The position numbers and the translations under genes are program-made. From assembly GCA_002733715.2 (NCBI GenBank), contig NVWQ02000010.1, positions 1 through 64,000 on the forward strand: a stretch of 64,000 bases of DNA, written 5' to 3'. Of this stretch, positions 56,195 to 64,000 are shown one piece after another. The notes below the pieces were generated by a model. The model was not told the origin of the DNA, ran no database searches, and saw nothing but the letters and a program-made list of their open reading frames with translations. This DNA is from Methylophaga sp. (lineage in GTDB: Bacteria > Pseudomonadota > Gammaproteobacteria > Nitrosococcales > Methylophagaceae). The number at the start of each line of letters is the position of its first letter. Position 1 is the first letter of the stretch.

Positions 56195-56995
56195 ATGAGT
56201 CGATTGAATTTAACCAGTTTGCAAAAGATGAAAGCAGAGCAAAATAAAATTGCGATGTTGACATCGTATGATGCTAGCTTTAGTAAAATTTTAGATACAG
56301 TAGGTGTCGATATAATATTGGTGGGTGATTCGCTTGGTACAGTAGTACAGGGGCATGAGAGTACGGTGCCGGTAACTGTTGACGATATGATCTATCATTG
56401 TCGACATGTGTTACGAGGTAGCCAGCGAGCCTTTGTTATTATTGATATGCCCTTTATGAGTTATGCAACACCACAACAAGCAGCCCAAAATGCTGCACGG
56501 TTGATGACTAGTGGTGGTGCACAAATGGTTAAGTTAGAAGGGGGCGGGACCGTTATGGAAGACACGGTGCGTGAACTTACAGAAAGAGGGATCCCCGTGT
56601 GTGGACATCTCGGTCTGTTACCACAATCGGAACATCATTTGAGCGGTTACCAATCACAAAAGTGGAATGAGAAGGCTGTTCAAAAATTACTTAAAGATGC
56701 TAAAGGCTTACAACAAGCGGGAGCTGAAATGGTGGTGCTTGCTTGTGTGCCAGCTACAGTAGGCGCACAGATAACAGCTGAACTCACAATTCCTGTAATT
56801 GGTTTTGGGGCTGGACGATCTTGTGATGGCCAAGTTTTGATCTTATACGATATGCTAGGTATTTCAGCAGGTAAAACACAATCTTTCAATCATGATTTTT
56901 TAGTAGAAACAGGCAATATTGCTGATGCGATTGAGAAATATGTACGTGATGTGAAAAGTGGTGATTTTCCTCAGCCACAGCATGAGTACGAATGA
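56195..56995 (+). CDS. panB: 3-methyl-2-oxobutanoate hydroxymethyltransferase
   Basis: PanB makes ketopantoate from 2-oxoisovalerate and methylene-tetrahydrofolate, the first pantothenate step. The 266-residue protein has AMLTSYDASFSK (residues 19-30), VGDSLGTVVQGHEST, VKLEGG and HLGLLPQS. The start is 2 bases after the kinase stop. It overlaps panC by 4 bases. Confidence 0.96.
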   Translation: MSRLNLTSLQKMKAEQNKIAMLTSYDASFSKILDTVGVDIILVGDSLGTVVQGHESTVPVTVDDMIYHCRHVLRGSQRAFVIIDMPFMSYATPQQAAQNAARLMTSGGAQMVKLEGGGTVMEDTVRELTERGIPVCGHLGLLPQSEHHLSGYQSQKWNEKAVQKLLKDAKGLQQAGAEMVVLACVPATVGAQITAELTIPVIGFGAGRSCDGQVLILYDMLGISAGKTQSFNHDFLVETGNIADAIEKYVRDVKSGDFPQPQHEYE

Positions 56996-57843
56996 AAAAA
57001 ATCACTACTGTTGTTGAACTTCGACAGCTAGTTACTGATTGGAAACTAGCCGGAAGGCGAATTGCTTTTGTTCCCACCATGGGTAACTTGCATCAAGGAC
57101 ATTTATCGTTAGTCAGTAAAGCAAAAGAACGGGCAGACAAGGTGATTGTCAGCATATTTGTGAATCCTTTACAGTTTGATGATAATGCGGATCTATCCGC
57201 TTACCCTCGTACGATTGAGACAGATATCCAACAGTTAATATCGGTTGAATGTGATGCTGTATTTATGCCAACAGCAGAAATAATGTATCCCGAAGGTATG
57301 GATGGGCAAACAGTAATCACTGTACCCGGCATGGAAGACAAATTATGTGGTCAAGCACGTCCAGGTCATTTTGATGGTGTGGCTACGGTTGTTGCTAAAC
57401 TATTCAATATGGTGCAACCAGACGTGGCGGTGTTTGGTGAAAAAGATTACCAACAGCTATTGTTAGTCAAAAAAATGGTAGCAGACTTAAATTTACCTCT
57501 TGAAATAATTGGTTTGCCCACCTACCGTGAGGCAAGTGGCCTAGCGATGAGCTCTCGGAATCAATATTTAACGGAGCAACAGCGAAAAAAAGCATCATCA
57601 ATTTATCGAATATTGAATGAGGTTAAGGCCAAGCTTGAGAAAGGGGATTCTGATTTTGGGGCATTAGAACAAAATTCCATAAAAGAATTACAACAGCTAG
57701 GCTTTGTTCCAGACTACGTTGACATCAGGCAAGCAGGGAACTTAGAGCCAGCAAAAACGTCAGATAAAACACTAAGAATCCTGTTAGCCGCACGCATAGG
57801 AAAAGCAAGACTGATTGATAATATTGCCTGTAATCTTGATTGA
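56992..57843 (+). CDS. panC: pantothenate synthetase
   Basis: PanC joins pantoate and beta-alanine using ATP. The 283-residue protein has VPTMGNLHQGHLSLV (residues 24-38, the HxGH-like motif), FVNPLQFDD, GEKDYQQLLLVKKM and SSRNQYL (KMSKS-like loop region). It is translationally coupled to panB by an ATGA overlap. Confidence 0.96.
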   Translation: MKKITTVVELRQLVTDWKLAGRRIAFVPTMGNLHQGHLSLVSKAKERADKVIVSIFVNPLQFDDNADLSAYPRTIETDIQQLISVECDAVFMPTAEIMYPEGMDGQTVITVPGMEDKLCGQARPGHFDGVATVVAKLFNMVQPDVAVFGEKDYQQLLLVKKMVADLNLPLEIIGLPTYREASGLAMSSRNQYLTEQQRKKASSIYRILNEVKAKLEKGDSDFGALEQNSIKELQQLGFVPDYVDIRQAGNLEPAKTSDKTLRILLAARIGKARLIDNIACNLD

Positions 57844-57894
57844 TTCATTCCAAAAATGCGATAATGTACAACAAATCAACTACGAAATAGTCAT

Positions 57895-58275
57895 ATGCAA
57901 CTGACCTTACTTAAAACAAAGTTACATCGAGCTTGTGTCACGCACTCAGAACTTGAGTACGAAGGCTCGTGCGCGATTGATAGTAATTTATTGGATGCGG
58001 CCGGCATTCATGAATATGAACAAATCCATATTTACAATGTAACTAATGGCGAGCGTTTTACTACCTATGCGATTCGAGCTGAAAAAGGCTCTAATATTAT
58101 TTCTGTTAATGGTGCAGCAGCACATAAAGCCTCACCGGGTGATCGCATTATCATTTGTGCTTACACGACACTAGATGAAAAAGAAATCGCCAAATTTAAG
58201 CCGACACTGGTTTATTTAGATGAGAATAATGACATAACACATATGCGTCATTCTATTCCTGTGCAAGCAGCTTAA
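57895..58275 (+). CDS. panD: aspartate 1-decarboxylase PanD
   Basis: PanD makes beta-alanine for pantothenate and matures by self-cleavage to a pyruvoyl enzyme. The 126-residue protein has the cleavage site YEGSCAID (Gly24-Ser25), [14 protein letters not shown] and [20 protein letters not shown]. It lies 51 bases after panC and completes the pathway genes. Confidence 0.96.
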   Translation: MQLTLLKTKLHRACVTHSELEYEGSCAIDSNLLDAAGIHEYEQIHIYNVTNGERFTTYAIRAEKGSNIISVNGAAAHKASPGDRIIICAYTTLDEKEIAKFKPTLVYLDENNDITHMRHSIPVQAA

Positions 58276-58286
58276 ATAGAACAATT

Positions 58287-58801
58287 ATGAACTCGGTAGA
58301 AAGAATATTTGAAAGCTTATTGTGGAATAGCAGATTTGTTGTAGTGATTGCTGTAGTTTCTAGTCTGATAACAGCCTTGCTATGTTTTTCATGGCAACAG
58401 TAGATGCTTATTATTTAGTCACCCATTTAGGTGACTATTTATCTGCGGATCTATCGGAACAAGCCCGTAAAGCCTTTAGAGTTACCACCATAACCCATGT
58501 GGTGGAAGTGATTGATGGTTATCTGTTGGCGACTGTATTGTTTATGTTTTCGCTGGGTTTATACGAATTATTTGTCAGTAAAATAGAACAAGCAGAATCT
58601 TCAGAAACCCCGTCAGTGCTGGCAATACACAGTCTTGATGAGCTTAAATCTCGCTTAGGGCGCGTTATCATCATGATTTTGATTGTTAACTTCTTTGAGC
58701 AAGCCATTAAGATGAAAATTGATGTGCCTTTAGATTTATTGGCGCTAGCTGCGGGCATAGCATTAATTGGTCTTACGCTTTATCTTACTGAGAAGCATTG
58801 A
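58287..58801 (+). pseudogene. UPF0114/YqhA family membrane protein, one frameshift
   Basis: The first 38 codons (MNSVERIFESLLWNSRFVVV..., one membrane helix) end at a TAG. The family continues one frame away from 58382 with FFMATVDAYYLVTHLGDYL and two more helices. Adding one T to the T5 run at 58385-58389 joins them without a gap, giving a protein of about 171 residues of normal UPF0114 length. The change could be a real mutation or a homopolymer error. UPF0114 proteins are inner-membrane proteins of unknown function. Confidence 0.7.
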
Positions 58802-58817
58802 GTTAAATTTCAAAGGT

Positions 58818-60173
58818 TTAGTCACTAGCATTTTTCGTTTGTTGAAGGGCATTTGCTAACTCTTTTTCAACCGTCTTATCAATATGTAAGTTTTGACTGT
58901 TCATCGCGCCAGTATGCGGATCATTATAAACAGCCAAATCCATTTTGCCTTCACTTTTAGCAACAATGCTAGAAACCACCGCATCGCCTGATACATTCAC
59001 TGCCGTTCTAATCATATCCATTAAACGATCAACGCCCAGTATCAAACCAATACCTTCAATAGGTAAGCCAACTTGAGTGAATACCATCAATAACATGATC
59101 AAACCCACTCCAGGCACGCCAGCAGTACCAATTGACGCTAATACTGACATAATAATAACGGTTAAATAACCAGTAATACCTAAATCAACGGCATAAACAT
59201 TGGCAATAAATACCGTGGCTACGCCTTGCATAATTGCCGTGCCATCCATATTAATAGTGGCACCGAAGGGAACGGTGAATGATGCGACTGAATTATTGAC
59301 TCCCATGCGTTCCGTCACTGTTCTCATGGTGACAGGAATAGTGGCATTGGAACTGGCAGTACTGAATGCAAATATTTGAGCATTTCTGATTTTTCTGAGA
59401 AACATCGCTGGGCTTAAGCCAGAGAAAACTTTCAGTACAATCATTAATGTGATGAATAAGTGAATCATTAAACTGCCCACTAATACTGCAACATAGCCAG
59501 CTAATGAGGCCAATAAATCTAAACCAAGTTCCGCTATAGATTTAGCGATTAGAGCAAATACAGCATATGGTGCGACTGACATAACAATGGTCACCATCTT
59601 CATCATTATTTCATTGGCTACTTCTGCGCCTTCTACAAAGCCTTTAGCTTTCCTGCCTACTAATAGTATGCTTATGCCAAGCAGTATGGAAAAGAAAATA
59701 AGTGGCAACATATCGCCATTAGCCATAGCATGGATAGGGTTTTTAGGGATGATATCAATCAAAACTTGGGTCAATGGCGGTGATTCTTTGCCGGAAAATA
59801 TGACGTTTGTAGATTGCTCCATGCCTTTTCCGATACCAAATGATGCAGCAATAAAAATAGCGGTTGCAATCGCAATAGCGGTGGTCATCATATAAAGTGC
59901 AAATGATTTTCCGCCTACGCGGCCTAGCATCTTGATATCACCAATACCGCACACACCGCAAATAAGTGAGAAAAATACCAAAGGGACAACCAGCATTTTT
60001 AATGCGTTAATGAACATCTTACCAACAACGTGAAACAGTCCATTTACGATATTGTCATTTATAAATGAACCCGGTGCATTCAGTCCTGCGAGATTAATAA
60101 TTAAACCGACGATAATACCTAAGGCCATACCGAGAAGGACTTTGACTGTTAGGCTCATTTTGTTATTTCCCAT
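58818..60173 (-). CDS. dicarboxylate/amino acid:cation symporter (DAACS family)
   Basis: A 451-residue inner-membrane carrier of the GltP/DctA family that takes up glutamate, aspartate or C4-dicarboxylates with Na+ or H+. The hairpin motif FSTASSNATIPVTM (about residues 294-307), FGATINMDGTA, the AGVPGVG hairpin and GVDRLMDMIRTAVNVSGD are present, with about eight helices. The internal Thr/Ser pattern is GltP-like, but the substrate is uncertain. It may start 15 bases later (MSLTVKV). No partner gene lies nearby. Confidence 0.88.
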   Translation of the reverse strand: MGNNKMSLTVKVLLGMALGIIVGLIINLAGLNAPGSFINDNIVNGLFHVVGKMFINALKMLVVPLVFFSLICGVCGIGDIKMLGRVGGKSFALYMMTTAIAIATAIFIAASFGIGKGMEQSTNVIFSGKESPPLTQVLIDIIPKNPIHAMANGDMLPLIFFSILLGISILLVGRKAKGFVEGAEVANEIMMKMVTIVMSVAPYAVFALIAKSIAELGLDLLASLAGYVAVLVGSLMIHLFITLMIVLKVFSGLSPAMFLRKIRNAQIFAFSTASSNATIPVTMRTVTERMGVNNSVASFTVPFGATINMDGTAIMQGVATVFIANVYAVDLGITGYLTVIIMSVLASIGTAGVPGVGLIMLLMVFTQVGLPIEGIGLILGVDRLMDMIRTAVNVSGDAVVSSIVAKSEGKMDLAVYNDPHTGAMNSQNLHIDKTVEKELANALQQTKNASD

Positions 60174-60485
60174 TAGCGTTCTCAGGTGATTTGTGTGAAT
60201 ATTAATTGAAACAGAATTGTAACCTAGCTGTTATATATTTGTAACATCATCTGACTATTCTATAGCAATATTTTAGGGGTTAAATGGTGAATATTGAAAA
60301 AGCGTTCGATCTCCATGTCGTTCAGCGACTGACACAAGAAATTATGGTTTATTCTTGGTGCAAAATTCTAGTGATTTAGGTTTAAGATGATAATCGCTAT
60401 AGAACGCGCTTGTTCTATGTCGATTTTCTAAGCAACCTGAAAGTAATGCTTTGTTTTGAGTTTAAATTGAGTTAAAAATTTGGCG
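60174..60485. other. spacer between symporter and Sel1 gene
   Basis: These 312 bases hold no convincing gene. A 31-codon frame from ATG 60284 has no family features. The part next to 60173 should carry the symporter promoter on the minus strand, and the part next to 60485 the end of the Sel1 transcript; no clear terminator with a T run was found. Confidence 0.5.
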
Positions 60486-60983
60486 TTAGTGTTTAACGTT
60501 CCATTGTTGTGCTGATTGTTTAGCGTTCTTTATTTGAAGTGCTGTCATTTTCTTGATAAGTTCGTTCTTATTATGTTGAATATCTTTTGCTCCACCTTCT
60601 TCAGCAAGTAGCCACCACATATAGGCCACTTCATAATCTTGCATAACCGCTAGACCTTGATAATACATATTGCCAAGGCTATTTTGAGCATTTATATTTC
60701 CTTGATTAGCAGCTGCCTGCATCCATTTTATAGATTCTGTATGGTTTTGTTCCACGCCTTGACCAAGCTTATACATAACAGCAAGATTGTATTGTGCTGC
60801 ACCGTAGCCACTATCAGCGGCACGTTTAAACCATGTTGCGGCTTCAGAATAATTCTTTTCTATTCCTTGGCCATTAAGATATAAGTAGCCGAGTGTATTC
60901 TGAGCAACGAGATTGCCTGTTGATGCAGCATTTTTACATTTTTTTACATATTCTTGTTGAGATATTTGATCTTTTTTACTCAC
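60486..60983 (-). CDS. Sel1-repeat protein
   Basis: A 165-residue protein with three or four Sel1/TPR-like repeats of about 36 residues: AQNTLGYLYLNGQGIEKNY, AAQYNLAVMYKLGQGVEQN and AQNSLGNMYYQG. There is no signal peptide, so it is likely cytoplasmic. Such proteins scaffold protein contacts; the partner is unknown. It stands alone between the symporter and ycgL on the same strand. Confidence 0.8.
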   Translation of the reverse strand: MSKKDQISQQEYVKKCKNAASTGNLVAQNTLGYLYLNGQGIEKNYSEAATWFKRAADSGYGAAQYNLAVMYKLGQGVEQNHTESIKWMQAAANQGNINAQNSLGNMYYQGLAVMQDYEVAYMWWLLAEEGGAKDIQHNKNELIKKMTALQIKNAKQSAQQWNVKH

Positions 60984-61032
60984 GACTGTCCTATTATTTT
61001 ATTCGACTAAAGAGGGGGTGTTCAGGCTCTCT

Positions 61033-61311
61033 TCAACTAACGTATTTCGCTGGTTCTTTAAAGCTTGTAATATTTAATGCTGGAGGAGGGATTTGCAGAT
61101 GAAACCCTTTTTCGGCCAAATTCTTCATTACAGTTTCTACATTTTCACGGGCTAGTTTCCGGTCGGGACTAAGCTTTACCTCCATTACAAAAACAGGTTC
61201 TTTTCCCATTGAGTCGTAAAGTGCTTGCGGCACATCTGAGAAATCATCTTTTTTTGCGATATAAAGATAGAGTTCGTCTTTGCGACGGCTTTTGTAGATG
61301 TATGCGATCAT
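61033..61311 (-). CDS. ycgL: YcgL domain protein
   Basis: A 92-residue protein opening MIAYIYKSRRKDELYLYIAK and containing FSDVPQALYDSMG and VFVMEVKLSPDRKLAR, the YcgL pattern. Family function is not established. Length and start match gammaproteobacterial members. It is separated from the Sel1 gene by 49 bases on the same strand. Confidence 0.88.
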   Translation of the reverse strand: MIAYIYKSRRKDELYLYIAKKDDFSDVPQALYDSMGKEPVFVMEVKLSPDRKLARENVETVMKNLAEKGFHLQIPPPALNITSFKEPAKYVS

Positions 61312-61406
61312 GCTAATTAGAATCCTAATAAATAATTATTGTCACCAATTGTGGTAGTGGAGGTGAGCAGTATTAAGCTACCAGTATGACATGCCGTATT
61401 TTAACT

Positions 61407-63065
61407 CTATTCATAGTGTTCACCAAATACGTGGTGACAACATTTTTGCCATATTTCTTCACCAAACTGGCGCTGTATAACTAGAGGCAGGGCAATCGAA
61501 CCAGAAGCTAATAAACGGTCGTGAAATTGTTTTAATTCAGTTTTATTTTCCGGACTAACGATATCTCGCAATGCATTAATCAGTGCCCAGCCCACAGCAT
61601 AGCTCATAGGAGTAGTTGGAGATTGGCTATACCAATTCAGTTCCCCTAATGCTTGCTCTTTACTAAAACCTAGCGCATCGACCATTTTTTGTGCAGCATC
61701 TTCTAAGCTGAGACCTTGTGTGTGAATTTCAACATCGATAATAGTGCGTAGGGCGCGCCATAAGCGATCACGTAGCATAATGATATGTTGGCCTGGATAA
61801 CGCTTAAAGCCTTGCTCAAGCATCATTTGCTCGCAATATAGAGCCCAACCCTTATAAAGTGTTGCGCTGGGGTTTAAACGATGGAGTAGGCTGTTGCCTT
61901 CAGAAGATTGATTGGCCGTAACAAATTGCAAATGGTGGCCGGGCCATGCTTCATGCACACTCGTTTGGCTTATTGCGGCATCATTATGTTCTTTCAGTTC
62001 ATCATCGCTTGAAGTGGGTGTGACGTAGTAATAACCCGTTTGGCTTAAATCAGCAATACTTGGATCTAGGTATGCAGCAAAAGGAATTTGATGTTGTAAA
62101 AATTTGGGTGTAGCTACAACATGAAGTGTTTGCTGAGTGGGCAGTGTAATTAAGTCATGTTCTTTTAAAAATGATTCTGCCGCCTGCATTTCTTGCTGAT
62201 AGTGTTGTAATAATGACTCAGATGTAGGGTGCTGTTGCTGAATATCATCTAGTGATAGCTCGCTTTCGGCTATTGCGGTATTGAGTTGTTGTTGAGTGGT
62301 TTCAAATAATTGCTGGCCAAAGGCTAATAAGCTGTGAGCATTGATCGGTAAGAAATGTTGTTGATGCAATAAACGTTCAAAATGTTCACGGCCACTTGCA
62401 AAATCACCTTCACATTTTGTTGCTAGCCGACGTAATGTTTGAGCAAAGTGTTCTAATGACTTAGCAGCATCTGCTGTTGCTTGCTCTATGCGATCATTTT
62501 GTTGAAATGCAGCATCAACCATGGGCTGTTGGTGTAGATGATGACAATATTCAATGCCAGCCTCTGTCTCGGCGAGTGCCATATCTAACCAAGTCTTGGG
62601 AATAACTTCAGGTACAGCAGTTAAATAATTTTTTGCTTCACGTAAGTGGTTTGGAATAGCCGCTAAGCGAGATTTAAGTGCCTTTTTAAAGTGGTTTACA
62701 GGCCTAATGGTAAGTTGATGTAATGCATTAATTGGCAAAAACTGCGTGGGATCACGATGCCGCCAATCATGGTCCATTAATGAATGATGAGCAATTGTTA
62801 CTCGACCCTGTAATATTTGGTATCGAATTTTACGCGCTGGATCGAGTTGTGATAGCTCAACCTCATCTAATGCAGTGAGGCACTTTTCATTAAGCACAAT
62901 TTGAATGCCTATAGTTTCATCTTCAAAGGGTCGTAACTTATCGGCATAATCATCAATACCCGCTTCTAAAGCTGCTTCGGGATTAAATCTACACCATGTG
63001 TTTAAATAGCTGTGCTCAATTCGATCAAATGTTTGTTGTGCGGTATTTAGTTCATTAGTCGACAT
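61407..63065 (-). CDS. DUF885 family metallopeptidase-like protein
   Basis: A 552-residue protein of the DUF885 family, which shares the M2/M3-like gluzincin fold. The zinc motif VHEAWPGHHLQF (about residues 366-377) has the family's HExxxGH pattern, and GWALYCEQMMLEQG downstream supplies the third ligand Glu. There is no signal peptide, so it is probably cytoplasmic. I start at ATG 63065 (MSTNELNTA), which overlaps the OsmC-like stop by 11 bases; upstream in-frame ATGs lie deeper inside that gene. Substrate unknown. Confidence 0.8.
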   Translation of the reverse strand: MSTNELNTAQQTFDRIEHSYLNTWCRFNPEAALEAGIDDYADKLRPFEDETIGIQIVLNEKCLTALDEVELSQLDPARKIRYQILQGRVTIAHHSLMDHDWRHRDPTQFLPINALHQLTIRPVNHFKKALKSRLAAIPNHLREAKNYLTAVPEVIPKTWLDMALAETEAGIEYCHHLHQQPMVDAAFQQNDRIEQATADAAKSLEHFAQTLRRLATKCEGDFASGREHFERLLHQQHFLPINAHSLLAFGQQLFETTQQQLNTAIAESELSLDDIQQQHPTSESLLQHYQQEMQAAESFLKEHDLITLPTQQTLHVVATPKFLQHQIPFAAYLDPSIADLSQTGYYYVTPTSSDDELKEHNDAAISQTSVHEAWPGHHLQFVTANQSSEGNSLLHRLNPSATLYKGWALYCEQMMLEQGFKRYPGQHIIMLRDRLWRALRTIIDVEIHTQGLSLEDAAQKMVDALGFSKEQALGELNWYSQSPTTPMSYAVGWALINALRDIVSPENKTELKQFHDRLLASGSIALPLVIQRQFGEEIWQKCCHHVFGEHYE

Positions 63066-63474
63066 TAATGATCTCATAATCGTGGGTGATTTCGGCTGTT
63101 GCACCTAACATAATTGAAGCGCTGCAATATTTTTCTGTTGACAGCTCAATGGCGCGTTTTACTTGTGATTCTTTAATATTTTTGCCAGTGATTTTGTAGT
63201 GAACGCGGATCTTGGTGAATACTTTAGGAACTTCATTACTACGCTCACTTTCAATTTCAACTACACAGTCACGAATATCTTGGCGGGCTTTAGTCAGCAT
63301 TTGAATCATATCGAATGAAGTACAACCGCCCATTCCGAGCAATAACATTTCCATTGGTCTAATGCCTGTGTCGTGTCCGCCTAGTTCTTTAGGGCCATCC
63401 ATAACCACGGTATGCCCTGAACCGGACTCCCCTAAAAACACTAAATCTTCGACCCACTTCACTCTTGCTTTCAT
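63055..63474 (-). CDS. OsmC family protein
   Basis: A 139-residue protein with the OsmC peroxiredoxin fold: the Cys pair of MGGCTSFDMIQML (about residue 51) and DCVVEIESER (about residue 69) sit where the family has its redox cysteines, and EKYCSASIMLG near the end adds a third. It matches the YhfA-like branch. I start at the second ATG (63474), where AGGA lies 9 bases before; the ATG at 63483 has it too close. It is co-transcribed with the DUF885 gene. Confidence 0.88.
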   Translation of the reverse strand: MKARVKWVEDLVFLGESGSGHTVVMDGPKELGGHDTGIRPMEMLLLGMGGCTSFDMIQMLTKARQDIRDCVVEIESERSNEVPKVFTKIRVHYKITGKNIKESQVKRAIELSTEKYCSASIMLGATAEITHDYEIINVD

Positions 63475-63570
63475 CGATAGCATATCCTAATATAAAAAAA
63501 TGTGAACAATCTTGCCATATTAGGTATTATAACTGCAATCACATGATTAAATGATAATAAGGGATTCAGG

Positions 63571-64000
63571 ATGGACTATTTGAAGCATAAAGCGATTGAA
63601 GAAGATTTAGCTGATTTTTTTCACCATTGCCATACTAAGCAATATCCAGCAAAATCAATCATTGTTCGACCTGGCGATGAGGCTGATACACTTTATTATA
63701 TTCGTGAAGGATCAGTTTCTATTAGCATGGAAAATGAAGATGGAGATGAACTTATAATTGCCTATATGAATCAAGGTGATTTTTTGGGCGAAATAGGTTT
63801 GTTTTCAGATATTTCAGACCGTGCGGTAACGATTAAAGCACGAACAGCATGTAAGACAGAAGAGATTACTTACCAGCAAGTAAAAGCACTAGCGAGTACT
63901 GATCTTGCAAAATGTTATCCTAAGTTATTAGAGCTTTTAGCAGAACATATGGCTAAACGACTGCTATCAGTAACGCGAAAAGCAACTGATCTTGCCTTCC
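63571..64000 (+). CDS. CRP/Vfr-like cyclic-nucleotide-dependent regulator, N-terminal 143 residues (partial)
   Basis: The gene starts at ATG 63571 and runs off the right edge. The visible part is a cAMP-binding domain: GDEADTLYYIREGSVSI, GDFLGEIGLF (the phosphate-binding Glu) and the dimer helix MAKRLLSVTRKATDLAF, which closely matches Vfr and E. coli CRP. In CRP the next cassette reads RSA; here it reads DRAVT, so the Arg is kept and the Ser is replaced by Ala. The DNA-binding domain is outside the window. It is divergent from the OsmC-like gene. Confidence 0.85.
   Translation, partial: MDYLKHKAIEEDLADFFHHCHTKQYPAKSIIVRPGDEADTLYYIREGSVSISMENEDGDELIIAYMNQGDFLGEIGLFSDISDRAVTIKARTACKTEEITYQQVKALASTDLAKCYPKLLELLAEHMAKRLLSVTRKATDLAF

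Noticed and set aside
60284-60379. A 31-codon frame between the symporter and Sel1 genes.
   Set aside because: No ribosome binding site, no recognisable features, and nothing to distinguish it from a chance frame.

Overview
The window is a low-GC gammaproteobacterial chromosome segment. The order hfq-hflX-hflK-hflC-DUF2065-hisZ-purA, together with lpxB, panBCD, a Vfr/CRP-like regulator and nrdR-ribD-ribE-ribB, suggests a relative of Methylophaga, Cycloclasticus or other Piscirickettsiaceae/Thiotrichales. That placement is inference from gene content; no 16S gene is present.

Bases 1 to about 29,100 are an accessory defence island. From the left it holds the end of an IS3-family element that cuts a tnsB-like gene, then tnsA of a Tn7-like transposon and a divergent MerR-like regulator. 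Next comes a Wadjet/Mks-like operon in the unusual order SMC (jetC), KITE (jetB), kleisin (jetA), Toprim nuclease (jetD), closing with a WYL regulator. A large NACHT/STAND NTPase with a C-terminal PD-(D/E)XK nuclease follows; it is split by two homopolymer frameshifts. A two-helix membrane protein and an integrase fragment cut by an IS21-family element come after it. Then there is a compact four-gene operon: a TaqI-like N6-adenine methyltransferase, a phosphoribosyltransferase-fold protein, an ORC/CDC6-like ATPase and an unrecognised protein. This is the best candidate for a little-known defence system. A spacer carrying two copies of a hairpin module with GGA loops precedes a type I restriction-modification operon, hsdM-hsdS-rhuM/fic-hsdR. 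HsdM carries an in-frame palindromic repeat. HsdR carries an in-frame GIY-YIG nuclease domain bounded by the same repeat.

From rho (29,475) to the right edge the window is core housekeeping DNA: rho, miaA, the hfq/hfl cluster, hisZ, purA, glyA, nrdR, riboflavin genes (the GTP cyclohydrolase half of RibBA is degenerate), lpxB, rnhB, a hybrid histidine kinase with a REC-PAS-GGDEF-EAL partner, nadC, ampD, pcnB, folK, a deoxynucleoside kinase, panB-panC-panD, a frameshifted UPF0114 gene, a dicarboxylate/amino-acid symporter, a Sel1 protein, ycgL, a DUF885 protein, osmC-like, and the start of a CRP/Vfr-like gene.

Small palindromic repeats are scattered through both halves and three times sit in frame inside genes (hsdM, hsdR, ribE). 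All three frameshifts in the window are repaired by adding one base to a homopolymer, so assembly error must be excluded before any of those genes is called dead. Functions are read from motifs and gene context; no database search was possible.
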